Origin: JBCCGL01 sp039029275
Lineage (GTDB): Bacteria > Pseudomonadota > Gammaproteobacteria > JBCCGL01
Reading direction: 5' to 3'
Length of the DNA stretch: 64,000 nucleotides
Assembly: GCA_039029275.1 (NCBI GenBank)
Contig: JBCCGL010000008.1
Location: forward strand, 199,806-263,805
The translations under genes were made by a program, and so were the position numbers. How positions within the stretch are numbered: position 1 is the stretch's first letter; each line of letters begins with the position of its first letter. The notes under the pieces were generated by a model. It worked only from the letters and a program-made list of their open reading frames with translations, was not told the origin of the DNA and did not search any database. This document shows, in pieces, positions 1 to 8,651 of the stretch.

Positions 1-1
1 C

Positions 2-43
2 ACAACAAAACTGTGGCAATCTGGCAGTATGCCGCGCAAATAA
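2..43 (+). CDS. C-terminal end of an upstream gene (partial)
   Basis: The reading frame is open from the left edge and ends at TAA (41-43), giving a 13-residue tail ending in SMPRK. The AAAAGGA just after this stop would serve as ribosome binding site for the next gene, so the two genes would be a closely spaced pair. The tail is too short to identify, and it may not be a gene at all. Confidence 0.3.
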   Translation, partial: TTKLWQSGSMPRK

Positions 44-58
44 AAAAGGACTCCGTTT

Positions 59-1606
59 TTGCTTGAGGCATTAACCAATGTCACCTCGCCGCTTCTTGGG
101 CCGTTTTACAGTGTGCTCGCACTCATGGGGGCTGTCTGGTTTGCGTGGGAAATGCGCATCCACAACAACCTTGCCGACGATTCGTTCAAAAAACGATACA
201 AAGCGCTAGCACACGACTCATGGGGTGAGCGCTACCGTGCCTTTCTGCACGGAGTTTTACGTTTTTTCAGCTCAATTTTCGGTGAATTGGATGAGCAACG
301 TGCACCGCGACAACGGTGGGTGTCTCGATTGTTTCCGCTACAACCGTTTACACCGCTGGCGTACGAACGTTGTCTGTTCCTGGCGCTTGTCTATCCGTTG
401 TTGTTCGCACTGATCGGTTGGGTAGCAGGTGGGGACGGTTTGATCGGTGAGCTAAAGCTGTTTAACGCCCAAGCGCCTGATTGGGCGCGTATCGGAGTTT
501 TATTGGGTGTGGTTATCGGTGCGGGGTTAATCATTCTGGGAGGCCGAACTCAGGCAAAAGCGCGCGTATTGCTAGTCATTGGAGGGCTTGCTTTTATCCT
601 GGTGACAGTCATCTATAGCAACGAAAAGGGTTACGTGGAAGGCGCTGTCGCTGTCGCTGTCGCTGTCGCTGTCGTTGTCGCTGGCGCTGTCGCTTTCGCA
701 GGCGCTGCCGCTGACGCTGTCGTTTTCGCTGGCACTGTCGCCGGCGTTTTTGCCGGCGCTGACGCTGCTATTTTCGCTGTCGCCGTCGCTGTCGCGCTTG
801 TGGCAGAAAAATTATACAAACGCTCACAACCCCTGTCGTTGTACTGGTTGGTATTCACCGTTTTTTTTCTAGTTTATTTGGCAATGATGTTGTGGCTGGC
901 ATCCGCATACGGTGCGGTGGAGGAATTGCCCAACGCGTTTTCACTGCTGCTCTTTCTGGGATTTTTACCGCTGGCCAATGCCGGGTTGGACTGGCTCTCG
1001 CTCGGGTTCACCCGCGGGCTTTTACACAAACTGGCGAATGTGCATCACAACGCCCTAACCGGATTTGCATGGGCATTGCTCGATGCAGCGCTGGCCATTG
1101 TGTTTCTGTTCCTGGTTTTATTGTCCACCATCACCGTGATAGCGATTGCCAATACGGTCAGCGAGTCGCAGGGAGCACCGGCGGTGCTGAATCTGGTTCA
1201 GCTCTGGGCAGATCTAAAAGCCGGTGGAACCACAAACAATCTCTGGTTTTATCTTTTGGTGTTCTCTACGCTGATTCCCACCGCGATTCATTTTTTAACG
1301 GCAGCGTTTGCACTGGTGCTGGTTCCGGCTACCGCAACGCGCGCCCGTTGGGCCACAGTAATGCAGGATAAACACGCTGAGTACGCGCGTGCGCAGCAAG
1401 CCGGAGAACAGGCAAGTACCGCGCTGAATGATTCCGATATTCGCCTTTATGCGGTGTGCTGCAGAGTGCTAAACCCGATACTGCCGGTTGGCTTGGCGCT
1501 GGCACTGATATACCTTGTTAGCACGGGTTTAATCGCGATCATGCCCGCCACTGTGGATGTGATTTTGCACGTCGTCGGGCAGTGGATGGCGTTGGCGATA
1601 ACATGA
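59..1606 (+). CDS. Polytopic membrane protein with Ala/Val-rich low-complexity stretch, unknown function
   Basis: A 515-residue protein with roughly ten hydrophobic segments (the first at about residues 10-29, then about 100-125, 143-186 and on to the C-terminus), so an inner-membrane protein. I do not recognise a family. Residues about 195-247 are almost pure A, V, F, G and D and are encoded by a degenerate GCTGTC hexamer repeat. A hexamer change adds or removes an Ala-Val pair without shifting the frame, so length may vary between strains. The TTG start is chosen because AAAAGGA lies about 9 bases upstream and no better start follows closely. A charged loop (residues about 30-60) lies after the first segment. 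Confidence 0.7.
   Translation: MLEALTNVTSPLLGPFYSVLALMGAVWFAWEMRIHNNLADDSFKKRYKALAHDSWGERYRAFLHGVLRFFSSIFGELDEQRAPRQRWVSRLFPLQPFTPLAYERCLFLALVYPLLFALIGWVAGGDGLIGELKLFNAQAPDWARIGVLLGVVIGAGLIILGGRTQAKARVLLVIGGLAFILVTVIYSNEKGYVEGAVAVAVAVAVVVAGAVAFAGAAADAVVFAGTVAGVFAGADAAIFAVAVAVALVAEKLYKRSQPLSLYWLVFTVFFLVYLAMMLWLASAYGAVEELPNAFSLLLFLGFLPLANAGLDWLSLGFTRGLLHKLANVHHNALTGFAWALLDAALAIVFLFLVLLSTITVIAIANTVSESQGAPAVLNLVQLWADLKAGGTTNNLWFYLLVFSTLIPTAIHFLTAAFALVLVPATATRARWATVMQDKHAEYARAQQAGEQASTALNDSDIRLYAVCCRVLNPILPVGLALALIYLVSTGLIAIMPATVDVILHVVGQWMALAIT
641..796 (+). repeat. Degenerate GCTGTC/GCTGGC hexanucleotide tandem repeat inside a coding region
   Basis: Several perfect GCTGTC units begin at about 643 and pass into variants (GTTGTC, GCTGGC, GCTTTC, GCCGTC) up to about 796. 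The unit is two codons, so expansions stay in frame. Perfect copies at the 5' side suggest recent slippage and divergent copies at the 3' side suggest age. Confidence 0.75.
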
Positions 1607-1675
1607 GATGACCGAGTCAGCGTCACCCCCAAATTACACGGTGTGGCTCGATTGAATTCGACCCTACTGAATCCA

Positions 1676-3631
1676 TTAAATTAATGTCGATGTTCTAAAC
1701 CCCTCCAGCACCGCTTCTTCAACTGTGCGCGGCGCGATGGCGTCGCCGATTACGTGCAGTTCGCCTTCCCAATCCGCCAATTCATCTGCGAGCTGGTAGT
1801 TTCGCTGCGGGCCATCGCAGCTCACAATTGTATCGACACCGTCGCACACGATGGCCTCGCCGCTCATGGTGTGGGTGAACCACGCGGTGGTGTCGTCGGC
1901 GCCGTAAAAGCGGGCGTAGGGGATCATCTCGACGCCAAGCTTATGCAGCTCGCCGATCCACTGATCGCGCACGATGGCCTGAATCGACTCGCCTGCAACA
2001 ATCCCGCCTGAGTACAAGCGCACATGATGCCCGTTGCGGGCGAGCAGCTCGGCAACACCAAGCCCGTTCCAGTCGCACGACCAGTCGGCAATCACCACGC
2101 GGTTACCCGGCTTGCCTGCGCCCGAGACGACCGACCACGCATTCAGCACGTGCGCGCCATCGATCTCGCCGTGCATTGGAGACGGCGTCGCGCCAGTGGC
2201 CACAAACAACACATGGGGTGCACGCGTGCGCACATCGGCTGCCGTAATTTTTGTATTGAGTTTCACGTCAACATCTGCACGCTCGAGTTCGGACTGCAGA
2301 TGCGATAACACACCGCCGAATTCCTCGCGACGCGGAAGCGCCTGCGCCAGCCGTATCTGCCCCCCCAGCTGCGCCGACTGCTCGAACAGCGTGACCTTGT
2401 GCCCTCGCCCCGCCGACGTGATCGCGGCCTTGAGCCCGGCAGGTCCGCCGCCGGCAACCCATACGGTTTTGCGCTTGGTTGCGGGTTGAACGTTCGCGAA
2501 CTCACGTTCGCGGCCGGTTACCGGGTGTTGAATGCACGAAATTTTATGATGCGCCAGACGATGCCCGACGCAGGCCTGATTGCACGCCACGCAGGCGCGA
2601 ATGTCGTCGAGATTGCCAGTGCGGGTTTTGTTCGGCAGTTCCGGATCGGCGATGAGCGGGCGCACCATGCCGATCATATCGGCGTGTCCGCTCTGCAGAA
2701 TCGATTCGGCCATTTGCGGTTGGTTGATGCGACCGGCGACCAGCACCGGTTTCGACACTGCGGCCTTGAGACGCGCGGCGTCGCTGGCAACGTAGCCTTG
2801 TGGGATTGCCATCGGCGGGAACACGTGCACCCATCCGCCGGGGGTTGCGGACGAGCCTGCGATCACGTTGAAGTAGTCGAGGTGCCCGTCGGCGTCGAGC
2901 ATACCGCACACTTCCAGCATCAGCTGCGGAGTTAACCCGGTGTCGGTTTGCTCGTTGAGGGTGACGCGAATGCCCAGCGTTTTCTCCGCGCCGATTGCCG
3001 CGCGCGAGCGGGTGACTATCTCGCGCACAAAACGCATGCGATTGTCGAAGCTGCCGCCAAATTCATCCTCGCGCAGGTTGGTCTGCGGATTCAGGAACTG
3101 TGCGATCAGATAGCCCATGCTGCCGAGGATTTCGACACCGTCGAGCCCCGCTTCTGCGAGCCTTCCCGCGGCGGCGGCATAGCTCTCGATAATTTCCCAT
3201 ACCAGGGCATTCGGCATCGGCGCCGGGACCACGCGGTAGCGATCGTCGGGTACTCCTGAGGCCGAGTACACAACCGGGCGACTGCCGTCGTAGCTGAGTC
3301 GCACGGCGCGGCCCGCGTGGAACAATTGCCCGATAATCGGCGTGTCGTGCGCATGCGTGGCATTCGCCAGCCGCGCCATGCCAGGAATAATCGCATCGTC
3401 ACCCGCGTACAAAAAAGCGTCCGGAAAACCGTAGCTTGGGTGTACGGTCATGCCTTCGAGGATGATCAATCCGACGCCACCCTTTGCGCGAGTGGTGTGA
3501 TAGGCGATCAAATCGTCGTTGACGTCGCTGCCGTGGCCCAGGCCGGTTGCATGCGGGGGATTAAACAGCCGATTGCGGATCCTCGTCGGGCCCAGCGAGA
3601 TGGGTTGGAATAATTGATCAAATCCACTCAT
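1676..3631 (-). CDS. TMADH/2,4-dienoyl-CoA reductase-type NADH:flavin oxidoreductase, probable N-methyl amine demethylase
   Basis: A 651-residue protein of the old yellow enzyme family with the long trimethylamine dehydrogenase layout. Residues 1-340 form an FMN-binding TIM barrel (RNRLFNPPHATG near 19-30). A 4Fe-4S motif follows with Cys347, 350, 354 and 366 (C-x2-C-x3-C-x11-C), then a dinucleotide-binding domain (VAGGGPAGLKAA, about 392-403). Relatives include N-methylproline (stachydrine pathway) and dimethylglycine demethylases and dienoyl-CoA reductases. The divergent Rieske oxygenase and XRE-cupin regulator next door favour amine demethylation over fatty acid reduction. That substrate class is inference. 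It probably shares a transcript with the regulator, 12 bases upstream. A paralogue lies at 53831-55888. Confidence 0.85.
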   Translation of the reverse strand: MSGFDQLFQPISLGPTRIRNRLFNPPHATGLGHGSDVNDDLIAYHTTRAKGGVGLIILEGMTVHPSYGFPDAFLYAGDDAIIPGMARLANATHAHDTPIIGQLFHAGRAVRLSYDGSRPVVYSASGVPDDRYRVVPAPMPNALVWEIIESYAAAAGRLAEAGLDGVEILGSMGYLIAQFLNPQTNLREDEFGGSFDNRMRFVREIVTRSRAAIGAEKTLGIRVTLNEQTDTGLTPQLMLEVCGMLDADGHLDYFNVIAGSSATPGGWVHVFPPMAIPQGYVASDAARLKAAVSKPVLVAGRINQPQMAESILQSGHADMIGMVRPLIADPELPNKTRTGNLDDIRACVACNQACVGHRLAHHKISCIQHPVTGREREFANVQPATKRKTVWVAGGGPAGLKAAITSAGRGHKVTLFEQSAQLGGQIRLAQALPRREEFGGVLSHLQSELERADVDVKLNTKITAADVRTRAPHVLFVATGATPSPMHGEIDGAHVLNAWSVVSGAGKPGNRVVIADWSCDWNGLGVAELLARNGHHVRLYSGGIVAGESIQAIVRDQWIGELHKLGVEMIPYARFYGADDTTAWFTHTMSGEAIVCDGVDTIVSCDGPQRNYQLADELADWEGELHVIGDAIAPRTVEEAVLEGFRTSTLI

Positions 3632-3643
3632 TGTGGTTTTGCG

Positions 3644-4252
3644 CTAGTAATGCAACGTAACAGGTGTGATGGCGAAAATGACGACCGTGTCGATGTTGCC
3701 GGGATTGCGATAGCGGTGCGGTCGCTGGCTGTCAAACGAATAGCTGTCGCCTGCGTTTAGTCGGTACGTTTCATCCTCAATCTGCAATTCAAGAGTACCG
3801 GATTGCACGAACCCAGACTCCTCTCCGTCGTGGCTGGCGAGTTCGTCACCGCTGGAAGCGCCGGGTGTATAGCGCGTCATGATCATCGCAAGTTTTCCGC
3901 CCAGTCCGGCCGACAACAGGTGATCCGTCATGCCGAGGTAATCGGTGTCACTGAGATTGGAATACGCCAGTCGGCGACGATTGTTGGCGCGAACCACAAC
4001 GTTGGATTCACTGGTTTGGGGTGGCGAACTTGAGTGAAAAAACCAGCCGATCTTAACCCCTAAGGCTTCGCTAACGTCTTGCAAGGATCCAATCGACGGC
4101 CGCACGTTGCCTCGTTCGACTTCGCTCAGATACCCGACAGATTTGCCAATATTTTCTGCTAACTGCGCAAGGGTCATTTTTCTTACGCGCCGGAGGTGGC
4201 GGATTTCTGCGCCAAGATTTGGGGCCGAGAATTCAGCGGCGGCTGATGTCAT
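3644..4252 (-). CDS. XRE-family regulator with C-terminal cupin
   Basis: A 202-residue protein with an N-terminal helix-turn-helix (LGAEIRHLRRVRKMTLAQLA, about 14-33, through about residue 68) and a C-terminal cupin_2 sensor domain (about 120-195, with the SGDELASHDGEESGFV and GDSYSFDSQRPHRY barrel motifs). Proteins of this type usually control neighbouring amine, amino acid or polyamine catabolic genes and sense a small molecule through the cupin. It lies between the flavoprotein and the divergent Rieske gene, so it probably controls both, and itself, from the AT-rich gap at 4253-4378. Confidence 0.9.
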   Translation of the reverse strand: MTSAAAEFSAPNLGAEIRHLRRVRKMTLAQLAENIGKSVGYLSEVERGNVRPSIGSLQDVSEALGVKIGWFFHSSSPPQTSESNVVVRANNRRRLAYSNLSDTDYLGMTDHLLSAGLGGKLAMIMTRYTPGASSGDELASHDGEESGFVQSGTLELQIEDETYRLNAGDSYSFDSQRPHRYRNPGNIDTVVIFAITPVTLHY

Positions 4253-4378
4253 GTTTCAGGTATCTGCGTTTAGATTCACAATAATTATGATGAAATAAAT
4301 TCAATCATACTGAAATTATGTTGTATTTTTTCACTATATTAGATAATTTGAACGCACGGTTCCAGTCTTCAGACAACA
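4253..4378. promoter_or_regulatory. Divergent regulatory region between XRE-cupin regulator and Rieske oxygenase
   Basis: This 126-base gap is much more AT-rich than its surroundings. It holds an imperfect palindrome TTCAATCATACTGAA (4300-4314, 11 of 15 positions symmetric), a candidate operator for the regulator. A possible promoter for the Rieske gene is TTGTAT (4321-4326) and GATAAT (4342-4347) with a short 15-base spacer. These are visual matches only. Confidence 0.4.
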
Positions 4379-5557
4379 ATGTCGCCCCAAGTGCCCCATC
4401 AAAAACGTGATATTGACGCGATTATCGCTTCCTTACCGAGTCGCGTTGACGTCGATCTCGCGCACGCACGCGGATTTCCAAATGAGGCGTACACAAACCA
4501 CGCATTTTTCGAATACGAGTGTCGACAACTTTTTCCTAACACCTGGGTGTTGGCGGGTTTTGAACACGACATTCCGCAGTACGGCGATGTGCTCCCTGTG
4601 GACATCGCCGGTGCGCCTGTTTTACTTGTCCGCAAACGTAACGGAGATATCGCCGTTTTTCACAACGCTTGCCGCCATCGCGGCGCGAGCATGGTCGATG
4701 CACCTTGCAGCAAGCAAGTACGCTTGGTGTGCCCCTATCACGCGTGGACGTACGATCTCGACGGCAAGCTGGTCGGTCGGCCTTATTTCGACGGTAACGA
4801 GCAGGATGCACAAGCATTGCCCGCAGACCCGTCACTCAACCTTCGCGAAGTGCGAATGGCGCGGTGGCTGGGTATGATTTTTGTCAATCTTTCCGGTTCG
4901 GCAGAAGAGTTTGACACCTACATTCAAACAATGACCAAGCATCTTGGCGGCTACGATCTGAATTCGCTGGTACATGCGGGCAAGCTGGAATTTGATGTTC
5001 AGGCCAACTGGAAATTTGCCGGTGAAAACTTTATCGAGCAATACCATGTTTTCAGGGCGCACCCCGCGCTGCTTAATTTTTCTCCAATGAAAGATCGCAA
5101 AACCGGGCGGTGGGATGGATATTGTTTTTCCACGCACTACCAGTTTCCGCAACTTGAGGCAGGCCGTGGCGCTGATTTGCCGCACTTTCCTAATCTGACC
5201 GAAGAACTGCAGAGGTGTGGCATTTGGTTTTACCTTTACCCTAACCTGGGCATTGAAGTCTTTCCTGACCAATTGATTGTGTTTCGCGTTGTTCCGCTTG
5301 CACCGGACAAAATGCGCGAGGAAATCCATATTTATTTAATGCGTGAGGCAGTCGAGTGCGATCGCTATGAGGCCGCACGAAATGCTGTTTTCGATACCTG
5401 GCACGATCTGAATATGGAGGATGTTGGCCTGCTGGAAATGCTGCAAAGAGGGCGCAGCTCACCGAGCTATGATGGCGGCGTTTTTTCACGGCACTGGGAA
5501 GCGCCGACTCTGGGGTATTCGCGGATAATCGCTGCCGAATTAAACAAACATCATTAG
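4379..5557 (+). CDS. Rieske non-haem iron oxygenase alpha subunit, probable quaternary amine (betaine-type) demethylase
   Basis: A 392-residue ring-hydroxylating oxygenase alpha subunit. The Rieske 2Fe-2S ligands are Cys98, His100, Cys118 and His121 (C-x-H-x17-C-x2-H). The mononuclear iron site is in NFIEQYHVFRAHP, with His223 and His228, and Asp348 is the likely carboxylate. The bridging position before the first iron His is Glu220, as in carnitine and betaine oxygenases, rather than the Asp of aromatic dioxygenases. Known relatives with this character are GbcA (glycine betaine), Stc2 (stachydrine) and CntA (carnitine). No reductase partner gene is adjacent. The XRE-cupin regulator and TMADH-type demethylase are divergent neighbours. 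The exact substrate cannot be read from sequence. Confidence 0.88.
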   Translation: MSPQVPHQKRDIDAIIASLPSRVDVDLAHARGFPNEAYTNHAFFEYECRQLFPNTWVLAGFEHDIPQYGDVLPVDIAGAPVLLVRKRNGDIAVFHNACRHRGASMVDAPCSKQVRLVCPYHAWTYDLDGKLVGRPYFDGNEQDAQALPADPSLNLREVRMARWLGMIFVNLSGSAEEFDTYIQTMTKHLGGYDLNSLVHAGKLEFDVQANWKFAGENFIEQYHVFRAHPALLNFSPMKDRKTGRWDGYCFSTHYQFPQLEAGRGADLPHFPNLTEELQRCGIWFYLYPNLGIEVFPDQLIVFRVVPLAPDKMREEIHIYLMREAVECDRYEAARNAVFDTWHDLNMEDVGLLEMLQRGRSSPSYDGGVFSRHWEAPTLGYSRIIAAELNKHH

Positions 5558-5564
5558 CTCGGCG

Positions 5565-6260
5565 TTAACTGGCGATAGCCATCGCAACCGCAGCTTGCGC
5601 GTGAATCGCTGTGGTATCGAATAGCGGTATATCTGTGTGTTGTTGCTGCACCAGCATCACGATTTCGGTGCAGCCTTCGATTACGCACTCGGCACCTTGT
5701 GCCTTTAGCTTATCAATAATCCGCAGGTACGCGTCTCGCGAGTCGTCGCGCACCACGCCGCGGCACAGTTCGTCGTAAATTATCCGGTGCACGATTGCGC
5801 GGTCATCGCTGTCGGGTACGATCACGTCGAGATCGTGGTTATCGATCAGACGACCCTTGTAAAAATCCTGCTCCATCGTGAACGCGGTACCCAGCAAACC
5901 CACGTGTGAAAACGACGCCTGCTTAATCGCGAGGGCGGTGGCATCCGCCAGATGCAGCAAGGGAATGTCGATCGCCGCTTCGACCTGTGGCGCGAGCTTG
6001 TGCATGGTGTTGGTGCAAATCAAAAGAAAGTCCGCGCCTGCCGCTTCTATCTTTTTCGCCGCGTCGCAAAGGATGACGGCTGCCGCGTCCCAGTCTCCCG
6101 CGTGTTGCAGTTTCTCGATCTCGTCAAAATTAACCGAATACATCGCGATCTTCGCAGAGTGGAGTCCGCCGAGTTTTTCCTTCACCCCATTGTTGATCAG
6201 TGAATAATAGAGCGCGGTGCTCTCCCAGCTCATCCCGCCGAGCAGGCCGATTGTTTTCAT
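5565..6260 (-). CDS. Aspartate/glutamate racemase family protein
   Basis: A 231-residue cofactor-independent racemase of the Asp/Glu racemase superfamily (YgeA-like). The two catalytic cysteines sit in the expected contexts: Cys82 in LLICTNTMHK and Cys197 in VIEGCTEIVM. The N-terminus IGLLGGMSWESTALYY is typical of the family. Substrate is uncertain, since members racemise aspartate, glutamate or a broad range of amino acids. It starts with ATG inside the stop of the upstream GFA gene (ATGA, 4-base overlap), so the two are translationally coupled. It is convergent with the Rieske gene. Confidence 0.9.
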   Translation of the reverse strand: MKTIGLLGGMSWESTALYYSLINNGVKEKLGGLHSAKIAMYSVNFDEIEKLQHAGDWDAAAVILCDAAKKIEAAGADFLLICTNTMHKLAPQVEAAIDIPLLHLADATALAIKQASFSHVGLLGTAFTMEQDFYKGRLIDNHDLDVIVPDSDDRAIVHRIIYDELCRGVVRDDSRDAYLRIIDKLKAQGAECVIEGCTEIVMLVQQQHTDIPLFDTTAIHAQAAVAMAIAS

Positions 6261-6700
6261 CGAGGTTCTCGCTCGCTAAATTGTGGAAGACCGTCGTTTA
6301 TCTCATGCCACTCGGCTTTGGAGTCGACGTATATATGCGCAGTCGGTTTTGCGTCGATTTCTGTATCCAGCGTACCAATTCGAAGGCGCAACACATCAGG
6401 CTTTTTGATTAGCTGGCTGTAAATCGGGGAACCGCACTGTTGGCAAAAAGCGCGAACTTTGTCGGGCGACGTTTGAAACTGTCTTAAGTCTTCTTCGCCG
6501 CTGACAAAATGAAAGTCGGATGTTTTAACCGGCGCGTTTGTTGCGAATGCGGTCCCCTGCGACTTGCGACACTGCGAACAGTGGCAGCACACGATTGGGC
6601 CGAGCTCACCGTGAATTTCATAGTGAATCGATCCGCAGTGGCAGCTGCCGCGCAGTTTTGCTGGCGCGGATTTCGCGTTTACTTTGTCGATCACCCCCAT
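6257..6700 (-). CDS. GFA/CENP-V fold zinc protein
   Basis: A 147-residue member of the Gfa (glutathione-dependent formaldehyde-activating enzyme-like) family. Zinc ligands are visible as GSCHCG (Cys20, Cys22), CCHCSQC (residues 38-44) and FCQQCGSP (Cys86, Cys89). The ATG at 6700 is chosen because the zinc fold begins right after it. A longer reading frame runs to 6886, but its extra 62 residues look non-homologous. Family function is disputed beyond zinc binding and a link to formaldehyde and glutathione. The neighbouring demethylases would release formaldehyde, so a detoxifying role is a reasonable guess. Confidence 0.82.
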   Translation of the reverse strand: MGVIDKVNAKSAPAKLRGSCHCGSIHYEIHGELGPIVCCHCSQCRKSQGTAFATNAPVKTSDFHFVSGEEDLRQFQTSPDKVRAFCQQCGSPIYSQLIKKPDVLRLRIGTLDTEIDAKPTAHIYVDSKAEWHEINDGLPQFSEREPR

Positions 6701-6854
6701 TCTTAAATCACTCAGAAGCGCTGCGAAGATGTTTGCGGCGTGGTTGACGCACGGCAGCACCGGTCGAGAAGTCGCAAATGACTGGTGAAGCAAATAAGCA
6801 TTTTGAACAAGGCTTTTGCACTGGGTCGCGAACTTGGCGGGATTTTGTGTGAGT

Positions 6855-7457
6855 CTAAAATTCGATTCCCTTTTGCGCCTTGACACCCTGCTCTTTGAAC
6901 GGATGTTTAATCGGGCGCACCTCGCTGACCAGGTCGGCAGCCTCGATCATCGCATCGTTGGCGTGACGACCAGTGACGATCACGTGCTGCATTTCTCCAC
7001 GACTCATGATTTTGCCGATCACGCTTTCGCTGTCGAGGTACTCGTATTTCAAAACAACGTTAAGTTCGTCCAGCACGATCATGTCGTAGCTGCGGTCGTC
7101 GATCATGCGCTCGGCTTCGGCCCAGGCCTTGCCGGCTGTCGCCACGTCCTGCTCGCGGTTTTGTGTGTTCCAGGTAAAACCGTCGCCAATCGTGTGCCAC
7201 TCGCAGTTGTCAAAACCGCTGAGAACATCGCGCTCGGCTGTGTGCATTGCGCCTTTAATGAACTGCACCACGCCGACTTTCATCCCGTGCCCAATCCCGC
7301 GCACCGCCATCCCGAATGCTGCGCTGGACTTGCCTTTGCCGGTACCGGTATTAACGATCAGCAGGCCTTTTTCCTTGGTTGCTCTGGCTTTCTTTTTCTC
7401 ATGTCCGGCCTGACGTTTTTGGGACATTTTCAGGTGTTTGTCGGCGTCAACACTCAT
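6855..7457 (-). CDS. cobO: Corrinoid adenosyltransferase CobA/CobO type
   Basis: A 200-residue cob(I)yrinic acid a,c-diamide adenosyltransferase, which attaches the 5'-deoxyadenosyl group to cobalt during B12 synthesis or salvage. The P-loop GTGKGKSSAAFG begins near residue 37, and VGVVQFIKG and VLDELNVVLKY are family signatures. The ATG at 7457 is preferred because AGGAAG lies 5 bases upstream and the length equals the family norm. An open frame extends to 7598 but overlaps the divergent cbiD. It is divergent from cbiD across a 99-base gap. Confidence 0.93.
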   Translation of the reverse strand: MSVDADKHLKMSQKRQAGHEKKKARATKEKGLLIVNTGTGKGKSSAAFGMAVRGIGHGMKVGVVQFIKGAMHTAERDVLSGFDNCEWHTIGDGFTWNTQNREQDVATAGKAWAEAERMIDDRSYDMIVLDELNVVLKYEYLDSESVIGKIMSRGEMQHVIVTGRHANDAMIEAADLVSEVRPIKHPFKEQGVKAQKGIEF

Positions 7458-7556
7458 GGTGCTTCCTGGTTTGGGTGGATAGGGGCAATGTAGTGCGACT
7501 GATCCTCGCTGTAAACCGTCGCACGATTGCATTCCGACTGTTGTCGCTGAGCATGT

Positions 7557-8651
7557 ATGATTTGTCGCATGCGCGACGAGACGCCCGAACAGAAGCAACC
7601 GCTACGCACCGGTTTGACTACCGGGGCGTGCGCGACGGCGACCAGTCTGGCTGCCGCCAAGCTCCTGCTCACAGGCGAGCCAAGCGAGACCATCGAAATA
7701 GCCTTGCCGCGCGGAAAACGGGTCGCGTTTGATCTGACGGCGTGCGCGCTAAATGGCGATGTCGCGCGCGCTGACACGGTCAAGGACGCGGGCGATGACC
7801 CCGACGCCACCCACGGCGCAACCGTCTTTGCGCAGGTTCAACTGCGCGAAGATCCGGGTGTTGTCTTTACCGCTGCTGAAGGGGTCGGGACGGTCACGCG
7901 CACCGGCCTCACGCTGGCGGTCGGGGAACCAGCAATTAATCCGGTTCCACGCGAGATGATGAGCGCGCACTTAACGCAACTGGCAGATGCTCTCAGCTAC
8001 TCCGGCGGGTTCGACGTTGCAATCGGCATCGTAAACGGCGAGAAAATCGCAGAGCAAACGATGAACGGTCGGCTCGGTATCCTCGGTGGGCTTTCCATTC
8101 TCGGGACGACTGGCATAGTGCGGCCGTACTCCTGTGCCGCGTTCATCGCGTCGATTCACCAAGGCATTGACGTGGCGATAGCGAACGGTGTCGAACACAT
8201 CGCAGCGTGCACGGGATCTACCAGCGAACGCGTTGCGTATGAGACTTATGGTTTGGAGGATATGGGCTTGCTCGAAATGGGCGACTTTGCCGGTGCGGTA
8301 CTCAAGTACATTCGCAAGAAATCGATTGCGCGTGTCAGCTTTGTCGGTGGGTTCGGTAAGCTGTCCAAGTTAGCGGATGGCCATCTCGACTTGCACAGTC
8401 GTCGTTCCAGTGTGAACTTCGACGGACTGTCGCTACTGGCGTCACAGTTCGACAGCGCGTTGGGTGAGAAAATTCAAAGCTGTAACACCACGGCTGAGGC
8501 GCTTCAATACAGTCAGCAAGCGGGCGTGGCGTTAGGCGATCGTGTATGTGAGCGAGCAATGACAACAATAAGAAAATACGCAAATCAAAACACTCGAGTG
8601 GACGTAATCGCAATCGACCGATCAGGAGAGATCGTTGGCAGAGCGTCGTGA
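7557..8651 (+). CDS. cbiD: Cobalt-precorrin-5B C1-methyltransferase CbiD
   Basis: A 364-residue protein with the CbiD signature LRTGLTTGACATATSLAAA near the N-terminus (from about residue 16). CbiD methylates C1 of the corrin ring in the anaerobic-type pathway of cobalamin synthesis, using SAM. An in-frame ATG also exists at 7569, and no strong ribosome binding site separates the two. The stop overlaps the GTG start of the next gene (GTGA), so cbiD and cobK are coupled. Confidence 0.93.
   Translation: MICRMRDETPEQKQPLRTGLTTGACATATSLAAAKLLLTGEPSETIEIALPRGKRVAFDLTACALNGDVARADTVKDAGDDPDATHGATVFAQVQLREDPGVVFTAAEGVGTVTRTGLTLAVGEPAINPVPREMMSAHLTQLADALSYSGGFDVAIGIVNGEKIAEQTMNGRLGILGGLSILGTTGIVRPYSCAAFIASIHQGIDVAIANGVEHIAACTGSTSERVAYETYGLEDMGLLEMGDFAGAVLKYIRKKSIARVSFVGGFGKLSKLADGHLDLHSRRSSVNFDGLSLLASQFDSALGEKIQSCNTTAEALQYSQQAGVALGDRVCERAMTTIRKYANQNTRVDVIAIDRSGEIVGRAS

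Noticed and set aside
631..872. Ala/Thr-rich and Leu/Ser-rich frames over the GCTGTC repeat
   Set aside because: They are other-frame readings of the hexamer repeat inside the larger membrane protein gene.
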